From the NCBI GenBank assembly GCA_964600165.1, contig CAZRIP010000002.1, positions 16,726 to 80,725 of the forward strand: 64,000 bases of DNA, written 5' to 3'. Positions 35,061 to 43,133 of this stretch are shown one piece after another. The position numbers and the translations under genes are program-made. Source of the DNA: CAZRIP01 sp964600165. Its GTDB lineage: Bacteria; Elusimicrobiota; Elusimicrobia; UBA1565; UBA9628. Below the pieces are notes generated by a model that saw only the letters and a list, made by a program, of their open reading frames with translations, was not told the DNA's origin and ran no database searches. The stretch's first letter is position 1. Each line of letters starts with the position of its first letter.

Positions 35061-35071
35061 ACCGGCCGATC

Positions 35072-36271
35072 ATGAAGGCCAAGCGCGGGAAGCTTCTGCT
35101 CATCGCACCCGTCGACGCGCGCATGCTCCGCCTGTCGCGCGAGCTCTCGCGCGATTGGGAGCTCCATTCTCGCTGGCCCGCGGAGGCTCCTTTGGGCGCG
35201 CCGAAGGAGCTCCTTTCCCGGGAGAGCTATTCCGCGATCCTTCTGGCCGACGACCCCCGCGCGCGCGGCTGCGTCGGCCCGCTGCGCCGGTTCACAACGG
35301 CGCCCATCGTCTTTATTAAGGGAGAGCCCGCCTCGCCCGGCGCGCCCGCGGCGCCGCGTTCCGGCGAACGCTCCGATCAGGCGATCTCGGTCGCCGCCGA
35401 GATCTGGTCGTTCGCCCGCGCCGAGCGCGCGTGGCTCAATCGACGTCTTTCTTCGCTCGTCGCGCCGCGGGCGCCGCGGTCCGCGGGATTGACGAGCATC
35501 GTCATCCCGTGCCTTGACAAGCTCGACTACACGCGCAAATGCCTCGAGAGCGTGGCCCTTCACACGAGTCTCCCGCACGAGGTCATCGTCGTCGACAACG
35601 GCTCGCGCGACGGCACGGCGGCCTACGTCCGGAGCCGCCGTCGCGTGCGTCTCATCCGCAATCGCGAGAACCTCGGCTTCGCGCGCGCGGTCAACCAGGG
35701 CATGCAGGCGGCTACGGGTCGCTACGTCGTCTGGCTCAACAACGACGCCGTCGTGACGCCCGGCTGGCTGGAGGGGCTCATAGGCTGCGCGGAACGCTCG
35801 CCGTGGATCGGCGCCGTCGGTCCGTGCACCAACGAAGCCGTGGGCTATCAGCGCGTCGAGTCCCCATCCTACCGCGGCGGCGACGGACTGCTGGCGTTTT
35901 CCCAGGCTTGGTCGCTGCGGCACCGGGGCCGCTCCATCGCCGCGCACCGCCTGACGGGGTTTTGCTTGCTGCTCAAGAGCGAGGTGATCAAGCAGATCGG
36001 GCTCCTCGACCCGCGCTTTTCGCCCGCCTGCTACGAGGATTTCGACTACTGCTTGCGGATCCGTCAGGCCGGTTATGAGCTCGCTTGCGCGCTCGACGTC
36101 TACGTCCATCACGACGGGCATCAAAGCTACGCGAGCCGCGACGCGATGCTGCGCCAATCGGCGGCCAGCCGCGAGATCTTCCTGGATAAATGGTGTCACC
36201 AAGCGCTGAGCCTGCTCGACGACCTCGACGCCGAAGCCGCGCGCGTCCACGCCCGCCGAGCGCGGGGGTGA
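35072..36271 (+). CDS. Glycosyltransferase family 2 with N-terminal extra domain
   Basis: 399 residues. Residues 1-115 form an alpha/beta-looking segment (K-L-L-L-I-A-P-V-D-A-R at the start) that I do not recognise. From about 137 comes a rhamnosyltransferase-like GT-A domain: S-I-V-I-P-C-L-D, I-V-V-D-N-G-S-R-D-G-T, N-L-G-F-A-R-A-V-N, V-W-L-N-N-D-A-V and Y-E-D-F-D-Y-C-L-R. No membrane helix. It opens an operon in which every gene overlaps the next. Confidence 0.88.
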   Translation: MKAKRGKLLLIAPVDARMLRLSRELSRDWELHSRWPAEAPLGAPKELLSRESYSAILLADDPRARGCVGPLRRFTTAPIVFIKGEPASPGAPAAPRSGERSDQAISVAAEIWSFARAERAWLNRRLSSLVAPRAPRSAGLTSIVIPCLDKLDYTRKCLESVALHTSLPHEVIVVDNGSRDGTAAYVRSRRRVRLIRNRENLGFARAVNQGMQAATGRYVVWLNNDAVVTPGWLEGLIGCAERSPWIGAVGPCTNEAVGYQRVESPSYRGGDGLLAFSQAWSLRHRGRSIAAHRLTGFCLLLKSEVIKQIGLLDPRFSPACYEDFDYCLRIRQAGYELACALDVYVHHDGHQSYASRDAMLRQSAASREIFLDKWCHQALSLLDDLDAEAARVHARRARG

Positions 36272-37446
36272 AGCCGGGCGTCCTGGTGGTGATCCCCCGC
36301 ATCATCTACCCCGCCGTCAGCGGCGGAGAGTTGCGCGTCTACTCGCTGTTGCGCCGGTTGTCGGGCCGCTATCGCTTCTCCCTGCTGACGTTCATCGAGC
36401 CCCGCGCGCGGGCGCAGAGCCTGGCGGCGGCCATGAGCCTGGAGAAGAGCCTCGTCGAGAGGGTCCACTGCGTGGAGCGTTCTCCGTCGCCTCGGCTCGT
36501 GGAGGGAACGGCGCTCCCGTCGGACTTCTACCGCTCGCGCGAGCTCGCCCGCGGCTTGCGCGCGATCTTGGCGCGAGGAGGCACGGACCTCGTTCAGATC
36601 GAGTTCGCCGAGATGGCGCAGTACGCGCGCGACGCCGGCGGCCGCGTGCCGGTCGTGCTCACAGAGCACGACACGAGCGTGCTGTCTCGCGACCGCTCCT
36701 ACTTGCGGAAAGCGCTCGGCGCGCGGACGCTGCGCCGGCAGCGCGCTTATCATCGCCGCGCGCTCTCGCGCTGCGACCGGGTCGTCGTGATGTCCGAGGC
36801 CGATCGCGAGCGGATGGCCGAGTTCGTCGACGCGCGGCGGCTGTGCGTCGTCCCGACGGGCGTCGATCTCGAGCAATTCCCGGTCGCGCCGTGGGCGGGG
36901 CGGCGCGGACGCACCATCGTTTTCGTCGGACACTATCTCCATTACCCGAACCAGGACGCCGCCGTGCGCTTGCGGCGGGAGATCCTGCCGCGCGTCGCCC
37001 GGCGCGCGCCGGGCGCGAGGCTCTTGCTGGTAGGCTCCGGCGTCACCGGCGCCGTGCGCGCGCTGGCCGGGCCTTCCGTGCGGGTCACCGGTCCCGTGGA
37101 GTCCGTGCACCCGTTTTTGGCCGGGGCGAAGGTCTTCGCCGCGCCTATGCGCTTGGGCCACGGCATCAAGGGCAAGCTGCTCGAAGCCTTCGCGGCCGGC
37201 GTCCCGGTCGTCGCGTCGACGCAGGCCTGCGAGGGGATCCCGCAGGCCAAGCACGGCGAGCACCTGCTGCAAGCCGACGACCCGGAGCGGTTCGCGGGGC
37301 ACGTCGCGCGCCTGCTGGTCGACCCGGCGCTGGGCCGCTCGTTGGCGCGCGCGGCGCGCGCGCTGGTCGAGAGACACTTCCGATGGGAACAATCGGCGGC
37401 GCGCCTGGATCGCCTCTACAAGGACTTGCTCGATGCGCGCGCTTAG
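36268..37446 (+). CDS. Glycosyltransferase family 4 (GT-B)
   Basis: 392 residues from GTG 36268, overlapping the previous stop. N-terminal half has V-V-I-P-R-I-I-Y-P-A-V-S-G-G-E-L-R, H-D-T-S-V, and V-V-V-M-S-E-A-D ... V-P-T-G-V-D-L-E. C-terminal half has V-F-V-G-H-Y-L-H-Y-P-N and A-P-M-R-L-G-H-G-I-K-G-K-L-L-E-A-F. The G-I-K-x-K-x-L-E-A ending recalls the WsaF/hexosyltransferase-type GT4 proteins used in surface glycans. Confidence 0.88.
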   Translation: MKPGVLVVIPRIIYPAVSGGELRVYSLLRRLSGRYRFSLLTFIEPRARAQSLAAAMSLEKSLVERVHCVERSPSPRLVEGTALPSDFYRSRELARGLRAILARGGTDLVQIEFAEMAQYARDAGGRVPVVLTEHDTSVLSRDRSYLRKALGARTLRRQRAYHRRALSRCDRVVVMSEADRERMAEFVDARRLCVVPTGVDLEQFPVAPWAGRRGRTIVFVGHYLHYPNQDAAVRLRREILPRVARRAPGARLLLVGSGVTGAVRALAGPSVRVTGPVESVHPFLAGAKVFAAPMRLGHGIKGKLLEAFAAGVPVVASTQACEGIPQAKHGEHLLQADDPERFAGHVARLLVDPALGRSLARAARALVERHFRWEQSAARLDRLYKDLLDARA

Positions 37447-38353
37447 CCTTTATCCTCCCGGCCGCCGCCGCGCCTTGGCGCGCTCCTTCGCGTCGGCGCG
37501 CCCCTTCAAGCACGTCGTCATCGACGATTTCTTCGCCCCCGGATTCTGCCGGCGCCTGGCGAAGGATTTCCCGAAGTACGACCGCGCGCGCTTCCTCAAC
37601 GAGCACGGCGACCCGGGGAAAGCGCACCACGAGGCGCTGCGGCGGCTGGGTCCGGCCTTCCGCGCGCTCGACGACGCGCTTCGCTCTCCCGCGTTCATCG
37701 GGCTCATCGAGGACATCTCCGGCATCGACGGCCTGCTCTTCGATCCCTCGTATTTCGGCGGCGGGACGCACGAGAACCTCGACGACATGGAGCTGTTTCC
37801 GCACGTCGACTTCAACTGCCGCGGCGGCCTGCACCGCCGTTTGAACCTGCTGATCTATCTCAATCCCGTCTGGCGCGCGGAGTGGGGAGGCTCGCTGCAG
37901 CTCCACGAGAACGCCTGGCCGGCGCGCCGCGACGACCGCGTCAAGACCGTCGCGCCGCTGATGAACCGGTGCGTCATGTTCGAGACGACCGACCGGTCTT
38001 GGCACGGCTTCGAGCGCCTGCGTCTTCCTCCGGGCGAGCGCGTCTCGCGCCGCTCGATCGCGCTCTATCTTTACTCGAAGAGCCCGGCCGCGGGCGTGGC
38101 CCCGATCCCGCCGGACCTGACGATGTTCGTCGACCGGCCGCTGCCCGAGCGCTTCAAGCAGGCCGGACGCGCGCTGTCGGCCGAGGACGCGCGCGAGCTG
38201 GAGCGGCTGGTGGTCGAGCGCGACCGGCGCATCGAGTATCTTTACGGCCGCGCGTTGGATTGGTACCGAAGAGCCGTGCGCGGCGAGGCCGTCTCGGGCA
38301 TGCTGGATGAGGCGGCGGAGCGCGTGCGCCGCCTGCGCCGAGGACGCGCGTGA
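37433..38353 (+). CDS. 2-oxoglutarate/Fe(II)-dependent oxygenase
   Basis: 306 residues. The iron triad is visible as H-V-D (His124/Asp126) and His191 in S-W-H-G-F; Arg207 in R-R-S-I-A-L-Y-L-Y would bind 2-oxoglutarate. The N-terminal H-V-V-I-D-D-F-F matches prolyl-4-hydroxylase-like proteins found in polysaccharide loci. It would hydroxylate a sugar, lipid or peptide substrate. Overlaps the GT4 gene by 14 bp and the radical SAM gene by 4 bp. Confidence 0.87.
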   Translation: MRALSLYPPGRRRALARSFASARPFKHVVIDDFFAPGFCRRLAKDFPKYDRARFLNEHGDPGKAHHEALRRLGPAFRALDDALRSPAFIGLIEDISGIDGLLFDPSYFGGGTHENLDDMELFPHVDFNCRGGLHRRLNLLIYLNPVWRAEWGGSLQLHENAWPARRDDRVKTVAPLMNRCVMFETTDRSWHGFERLRLPPGERVSRRSIALYLYSKSPAAGVAPIPPDLTMFVDRPLPERFKQAGRALSAEDARELERLVVERDRRIEYLYGRALDWYRRAVRGEAVSGMLDEAAERVRRLRRGRA

Positions 38354-39489
38354 GGCGGGCTCCCAAGGACGTCTCTTTCGTGCTCAAGCAACTGGACCGC
38401 TGGGTCGCGGCCGGCGTCCGAAAGCTCGGCGGCGAAGGCGCGCGCCCGGAGCCGATCCGCGAGCTCCACGTGGAGCTGACCCACCGCTGCGACCTCAAGT
38501 GCGTGATGTGCCACCATTGGGAGATGCCCGCTCGCGATCCGGGCTCCGTCGAGCGGGAGTTGACGCCGCGGCAGCTCGACGCGATCGCGGGACGTTCGCG
38601 CCTGCTGCGCGCGGTCCAGTTCGTCGCCGTGACGGGAGGGGAGCCGTGGGTGCGGCCCGACGCCGTCGACGTCGTCGCCGTGCTGCGGCGGCGGTTCCCT
38701 CGCGCGTCTCTCGGCGTGCTGACCAACCTTTGGAACACCGGCCTCCTGCGCCGCAAGCTCGGCGAGCTCGCCGACCGCGGCGTCGAGCGCTATTGGCTGG
38801 GCTCGTCGCTGGACGGCCTGGGCGCCACGCACGACCGCGTGCGCGGGCAGCCCGGCGCCTTCAAGGGCTTCGAGCGCACGCTGGCGATGCTCCGCAAGGA
38901 GTTTCCGAAGGTCGACGTCTCGGTGAACTTCACGATCCTGCCGGACAACGCCGGCGAGCTGTGGGACGTCTACTCATTCGCCAAGGGCAACGGTCTGGGC
39001 TTCGGAGCGCAATTCGTGGTCGAGCACGAGGGTCTCCCGGCGCCGAAGGCCTTTTCTTGGAAGCCCGCCCAGTTGGCGCGCGTCGAGGCGCAGATCGACC
39101 GGATCCTCGAGGACATCGCCCGCTCCGAGCAGGCGCTGATGCGGCTCGTGACGGCGCCGCCCTCTCAGTCGCGCGGGCTGTGGAACCGGCTCCTGTTTTG
39201 GAAGTACCTGCGCCGGCACGGGCGCGGCTCGCCGCGATTCTTCGACGACTGCATGGCCGGCGAGCGCTACGCGATGCTCGATCCCGAGGGCAACCTGTTC
39301 TTCTGCCCGGTCAACAAGCACAAGACGGTCGGCAACGTGCGCGACGACGGCTTCGACGCCGTCTGGCGCTCCGCCCGCGCCGGGCGCGTGCGCGGCGAGC
39401 TGATTCCCTGCCAGTGCCGCTGCTGGCTCAACTGCATCGCCAACCCGATCCTCGATCGGGTCACGCGGCTGGCTCTCGACGATGCCTAG
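38350..39489 (+). CDS. Radical SAM enzyme with C-terminal Cys cluster (SPASM-like)
   Basis: 379 residues. The iron-sulfur motif CX3CX2C is C47-D-L-K-C51-V-M-C54, followed by V-T-G-G-E-P-W. Near the C-terminus eight or so Cys occur (D-D-C-M-A, F-F-C-P-V-N, C-Q-C-R-C-W-L-N-C), like the auxiliary-cluster SPASM or twitch domain of enzymes that modify peptides or sugars. The last part has G-N-V-R-D-D-G-F-D-A-V-W, also usual there. GTG start overlaps the oxygenase stop. Substrate unknown. Confidence 0.88.
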   Translation: MRRAPKDVSFVLKQLDRWVAAGVRKLGGEGARPEPIRELHVELTHRCDLKCVMCHHWEMPARDPGSVERELTPRQLDAIAGRSRLLRAVQFVAVTGGEPWVRPDAVDVVAVLRRRFPRASLGVLTNLWNTGLLRRKLGELADRGVERYWLGSSLDGLGATHDRVRGQPGAFKGFERTLAMLRKEFPKVDVSVNFTILPDNAGELWDVYSFAKGNGLGFGAQFVVEHEGLPAPKAFSWKPAQLARVEAQIDRILEDIARSEQALMRLVTAPPSQSRGLWNRLLFWKYLRRHGRGSPRFFDDCMAGERYAMLDPEGNLFFCPVNKHKTVGNVRDDGFDAVWRSARAGRVRGELIPCQCRCWLNCIANPILDRVTRLALDDA

Positions 39490-41362
39490 GCTCGTCTCGA
39501 TCATCGTCTTGTGCCACGATCGCTGGAGCGACACCCGTCGCTGCCTGGAGGCCGTCCGCCGCTCCACGCCGCCGGACCTTTACGAGGTGCTGGCCTACGA
39601 CAACGCCTCGACCGACGGGACGTTCGCGCGCTTGAGCGCGCTCGCGCGAGGCTGGCCGCAGCTCAAGCCGCGGCGCAACGAGCGCAATCTTTCTTTCGCG
39701 GAAGGCGTCAACAAGGGCATGCGCGAGGCCCGCGGCGATCTCTTCCTGTGGCTCAACAACGACACCGTGCCGGAGCGCGGCTGGCTCGAGGGACTGCTCG
39801 CGGCCTTGGGGGCCGGCGGCGCGGCCGCGGCCGGCCCGATGACCGACCGCATGGCGCCTCTCGACCAAGTCGGCGCTCGGTTCAAGACGAAGGCGCGCGG
39901 CCGGATCCGCGACGAGACGTTCCTGGGCGGCTTCTGCTTCTTGGTCGCGCGCGCCGCGGTCGAGCGCGCCGGCCCCATGGACGAGCGTTTCGAGTGGGGC
40001 TGGGAGGACATGGATTACTGCCTGCGCCTGCGTCAGGCGGGCGAGAAGCTGGTCTTGGCACGCGACGTTTTCGTCCATCACGCGGGCAGCCGGACGCTGC
40101 GCAAGATGCCCATGCCGCGGCGGCGGGCCACCGATTTTCGCAATCGGCGGCTGATCCTCGAAAAGTGGGCGCGCGGCGAGCCGTGGCGCTCGGACTTCCT
40201 GAGGCTCTATGAAAGGATGCCCTCGCCGTGGCGGTCGATCGGACCGGGCGTCTCCGTGATCGTCGCTTGCGACGGACCGTGGCCGGCCGCGCGCGCGCGC
40301 CTCGAGGCGCTGCGACGCTCCGCCGCGGGGCAGGACTGCGAGGCTCTGTTGGTCGCCGGCGAGCGCCGGCGCGCGGCGGAGCTTCGGCGTTGGGCCGCGG
40401 CGTGGCCGGCGGCCAAGGTGGTCGGCCCCTGGGGAGACGCCCCTCCGGCCAAGGCGTTCAATCGCGCCGCGGCTCTCGCTTGGGGCGACCATCTGGCTTT
40501 TCTCGACGCGGGCACGCGGGTCTCTCCGATGTGGCTCGCGGGCTTGCGCGCGGCGTTGCGCGGCCGGCCCGACATCGGCGTCGCCGCCCCGGTCGGCGCG
40601 AGCTTGGGTTTTCTCGTCCGCCGCGACGTGTTCGCGCGCGTCGGCGGCTTCGACGAGCGTTTCTCCGGCGCCTTGTGCGGCGACGATTACCGCCGGCGAG
40701 TCGGCGAGGCCGGCTTCCCGGTCGTGGAGGCGCCCGGCGCCCGCGTCGTCACCACGCAGGCGCGGCCTATCGCCTCGATCGTGGTCGCGTGCCGCCGCGA
40801 TCGGCCGACGACGCGCCGCTGCTTGGAGGCGATCCGGCGTTCGGCCGGCGCTTTTCCGCACGAGATCCTGGTGGCCGCTTCTTGGGGCGCCATCCACGAG
40901 GCCGACGCCCTCAACCGCGCGCTGCGCGAGGCTCGTGGCGAGCATGTCGTCGTGATGTCGGGCGACGCGGCGCCGGAGGCGGGATGGCTCGAGGCGCTCG
41001 TCGAGGCGGCGCGCTCGGAGCGCGACGTCGCCGGCGCGGCTCCGGCCTGCGCGGACTCGGATCTTTCCTGGCAGTCGCGCGTGCCGCCCGGCGGCGCGCG
41101 GCCCGTCCGCTTCGTGCGCGGGCTCTGCCTGCTGATCCCGCGCCGCGCGCTCTCGCTCCTCGGCGACTTCGACGACCGCTTCCGGCGCGACCTTCACGTC
41201 GAAGACTTCTGCATGCGCGCCGAGCAGCGCGGCCTCAAGATCCTCGTCAGCGGGAAAGCCCGCGTGCGCCGGATCCCGAAGGGGCGTCCCAAGAAGCCGT
41301 CGGCGCACGATCTCAAACTCTGGTTCCACAAGTGGCCTGCCGCCGGGCTCCTTCAGCGTTGA
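39482..41362 (+). CDS. Three-module glycosyltransferase family 2 protein
   Basis: 626 residues made of three successive GT-A-like modules. Module 1 (about 4-205) looks active: Y-D-N-A-S-T-D-G-T (39-47), L-N-N-D (91-94), W-E-D-M-D-Y-C (174-180). Module 2 (about 256-425) keeps V-S-V-I-V-A-C-D and F-L-D-A-G but lacks the nucleotide-binding Asp-rich strand. Module 3 (about 429-610) has A-S-I-V-V-A-C-R-R and M-S-G-D-A but also lacks it. Modules 2 and 3 may be structural or acceptor-binding. Overlaps both neighbours. Confidence 0.82.
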   Translation: MPRLVSIIVLCHDRWSDTRRCLEAVRRSTPPDLYEVLAYDNASTDGTFARLSALARGWPQLKPRRNERNLSFAEGVNKGMREARGDLFLWLNNDTVPERGWLEGLLAALGAGGAAAAGPMTDRMAPLDQVGARFKTKARGRIRDETFLGGFCFLVARAAVERAGPMDERFEWGWEDMDYCLRLRQAGEKLVLARDVFVHHAGSRTLRKMPMPRRRATDFRNRRLILEKWARGEPWRSDFLRLYERMPSPWRSIGPGVSVIVACDGPWPAARARLEALRRSAAGQDCEALLVAGERRRAAELRRWAAAWPAAKVVGPWGDAPPAKAFNRAAALAWGDHLAFLDAGTRVSPMWLAGLRAALRGRPDIGVAAPVGASLGFLVRRDVFARVGGFDERFSGALCGDDYRRRVGEAGFPVVEAPGARVVTTQARPIASIVVACRRDRPTTRRCLEAIRRSAGAFPHEILVAASWGAIHEADALNRALREARGEHVVVMSGDAAPEAGWLEALVEAARSERDVAGAAPACADSDLSWQSRVPPGGARPVRFVRGLCLLIPRRALSLLGDFDDRFRRDLHVEDFCMRAEQRGLKILVSGKARVRRIPKGRPKKPSAHDLKLWFHKWPAAGLLQR

Positions 41363-42828
41363 TGTCCTTGCACCGCGTCGTGCTCAAGACGCGCCGCGTC
41401 CCGGGCCTGCGCGCCGTCTACCGCGGCATCTACTCCGTCGCGGCGGCGGCTTGCGCTCGCTCGCTCGCGGCGCTTCCGGGCGTCTCGGGCGTCTATCTCC
41501 ATCGCGGCATGAGCCGCGACGGCTGGGAGCCGGGCGTCAGCGACGTCGACCTTCTCATCGTGCTCGACGACGCTCAAGACGACGAAGTTCGGGCGCTGGC
41601 CAAGCTCGCCGCGCGCTCGGCGTCGCTGCGCCGCGCCTTCCCGATGCTGGGCGACGTGTGGATCGGCACGGGCGACGAGGCGCGCGCGTATCTGCGCCGA
41701 GGCGGTCTGCGGGCCTGGGAGGATTTCCCCGATTGGAGGCTTCTCGCCGGGCGTCCGCTGGCCGGCGGCGGCTGCGCCGAGAGCGCGGCCAAGCGCCGCT
41801 GGCTCGACCCGTGGTCTTGGCTGCTCGTCAGCCACATGGAGCTCGGCCGGCGCGTCTTCGGCGGTTCGGCGGCCAACGAGAAAGACGACGCCGATCTGCG
41901 GAAGATGCACGCCGACGCGCGCCGCTTCTCCGATTTCCTCCTGTCCGAGCGCGACGCCGCGCCGGCGCCGCGCTCCCGGGTCGTCGTCGATCCCGCGACG
42001 CCGCCGCTCGAGCTGTGGTTGGACTCGAGCGAGCGTTTCGCGCGGGCGTCGCGCCGCGTCCTCGAGAAGGTCGCGGGTCCCGAGCGGCTGGTCGTCGGCA
42101 TTCCTCCGGCCGCGCCGGGCGAGCTGGACGGCCTGCTAGCCGGCCCCGCGCGCGCCGTCGTCGCCGATCCGCCGTATCACGACTATCTGCTGATGGAGGA
42201 GGGCTCCTCGCGCGCGGACTACGAGGCCGTCGCGGCGCTGGCCTCGCGGCGCCTCTCGCCCCGCGTTCTCTTGGCGCTCGAGCCTTCCGCGTGGGCGCTC
42301 GCGCTCCAATCGTCCTACCTCGGCGCGCCGCTCGGCTGGGCCGGCAGCGAAGGGGGGGCGGCCGTCGAGGACGGGCCCCTGTTCCCGCGCTGGGGGGCCC
42401 GCGCGGCGGGGCGCGCGCTGGCGCGCGTGCCCGCGCTCGACGCCGGCCTGCGTCGTGAGACGGCGGCCGAGGCGGCGTCCTGGATGCTGCTTTGGTGGCG
42501 CGCGATGTGGATCGGCGCGGATTGGTCGAACCGCTTCGTCCTCCATCATCTCTGCAGCCGCGCGATGGGCCTGCGCGCGATCTTGGAGGGCGAGGCCGGC
42601 GCGCCTTTTTGCGACTGGGAGCTCCAGCTCGCGCGCCTGAGCGCGCGGCACGAGGACGAGCGTCCCGCGTTCAGCCGCTTGCGCGAGCGTCTGCGCCGGG
42701 AGCCCGCGCCGCGCCTGGACTCCAGCGACCGCGGGGAGCTGGACGCCGGCCACCTTCCGGCCGTCGCGCGGCTCATGGGAGATCTCCGCCGGGCGCTGCT
42801 CGCGAGCGAGGCCGGGGCCGCGTTCTGA
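41362..42828 (+). CDS. Nucleotidyltransferase-fold protein of the glycan/peptide locus
   Basis: 488 residues; ATG 41362 overlaps the stop of the triple GT2 (TGATG). Near residue 60 it has G-V-S-D-V-D-L-L-I-V-L-D-D, the paired Asp (61, 63) of polymerase-beta-like nucleotidyltransferases, preceded by H-R-G-M-S in place of the classical G-S. The remaining 400 residues are mostly helical with no family I know. Similar large nucleotidyltransferase proteins sit beside PqqD and radical SAM genes in exopolysaccharide and lasso-like loci. Last gene before the TATACT box of pqqD. Confidence 0.65.
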   Translation: MSLHRVVLKTRRVPGLRAVYRGIYSVAAAACARSLAALPGVSGVYLHRGMSRDGWEPGVSDVDLLIVLDDAQDDEVRALAKLAARSASLRRAFPMLGDVWIGTGDEARAYLRRGGLRAWEDFPDWRLLAGRPLAGGGCAESAAKRRWLDPWSWLLVSHMELGRRVFGGSAANEKDDADLRKMHADARRFSDFLLSERDAAPAPRSRVVVDPATPPLELWLDSSERFARASRRVLEKVAGPERLVVGIPPAAPGELDGLLAGPARAVVADPPYHDYLLMEEGSSRADYEAVAALASRRLSPRVLLALEPSAWALALQSSYLGAPLGWAGSEGGAAVEDGPLFPRWGARAAGRALARVPALDAGLRRETAAEAASWMLLWWRAMWIGADWSNRFVLHHLCSRAMGLRAILEGEAGAPFCDWELQLARLSARHEDERPAFSRLRERLRREPAPRLDSSDRGELDAGHLPAVARLMGDLRRALLASEAGAAF

Positions 42829-42838
42829 TCGATTTTGC

Positions 42839-42844
42839 TATACT
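42839..42844 (+). promoter_or_regulatory. -10 box (TATACT) for the PqqD / radical SAM / peptide set
   Basis: TATACT in the 26-bp gap ends 10 nt before ATG 42855, so the PqqD, B12-radical SAM and peptide genes can be transcribed apart from the glycosyltransferases. Confidence 0.45.
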
Positions 42845-42854
42845 CGGTCCCGCT

Positions 42855-43133
42855 ATGGCCTCGGCAAAAGAAGGGCGCTGGAAGCACAGCTCGCGCGTGG
42901 CTTGGCGGAAAGTCGCCGACGAAGCGATCATCCTCGACGTCGAGAGCGCGGTCTATTTCTCGCTGAGCGGCGCCGGACTTCGCATGTGGGAGCTCTTAGG
43001 AAAGGGCAAGACGGCGGGGGAGATCGCCCGCGCGCTCTCCGCGGAGTACGACGCGCAGGAAAACGAGATCGCCCGCGACTGCGCGAAGCTCGCCGGAAAG
43101 CTCGCCGACGAAGGCCTGATCGCACCGGCGTGA
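42855..43133 (+). CDS. PqqD-family peptide chaperone (RiPP recognition element)
   Basis: 92 residues, the normal PqqD size. It has the winged-helix RRE pattern: R-V-A-W-R-K-V-A-D-E-A-I-I-L-D, V-Y-F-S-L-S-G-A-G-L-R-M-W-E-L-L, then G-E-I-A-R-A-L and L-A-D-E-G-L-I. PqqD-type domains bind the leader region of a substrate peptide and deliver it to a radical SAM enzyme. ATG 42855 is set by the TATACT box; the longer frame upstream overlaps the previous gene. Its stop overlaps the radical SAM GTG. Confidence 0.9.
   Translation: MASAKEGRWKHSSRVAWRKVADEAIILDVESAVYFSLSGAGLRMWELLGKGKTAGEIARALSAEYDAQENEIARDCAKLAGKLADEGLIAPA

Noticed and set aside
34031..36250. 739-codon minus-strand frame extending the GT4 gene to 36250
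   Set aside because: The GT4 start at 35035 has the M-R-V-V-L-V-A-P start and a -10 box; the extension is antisense to a clear GT2.
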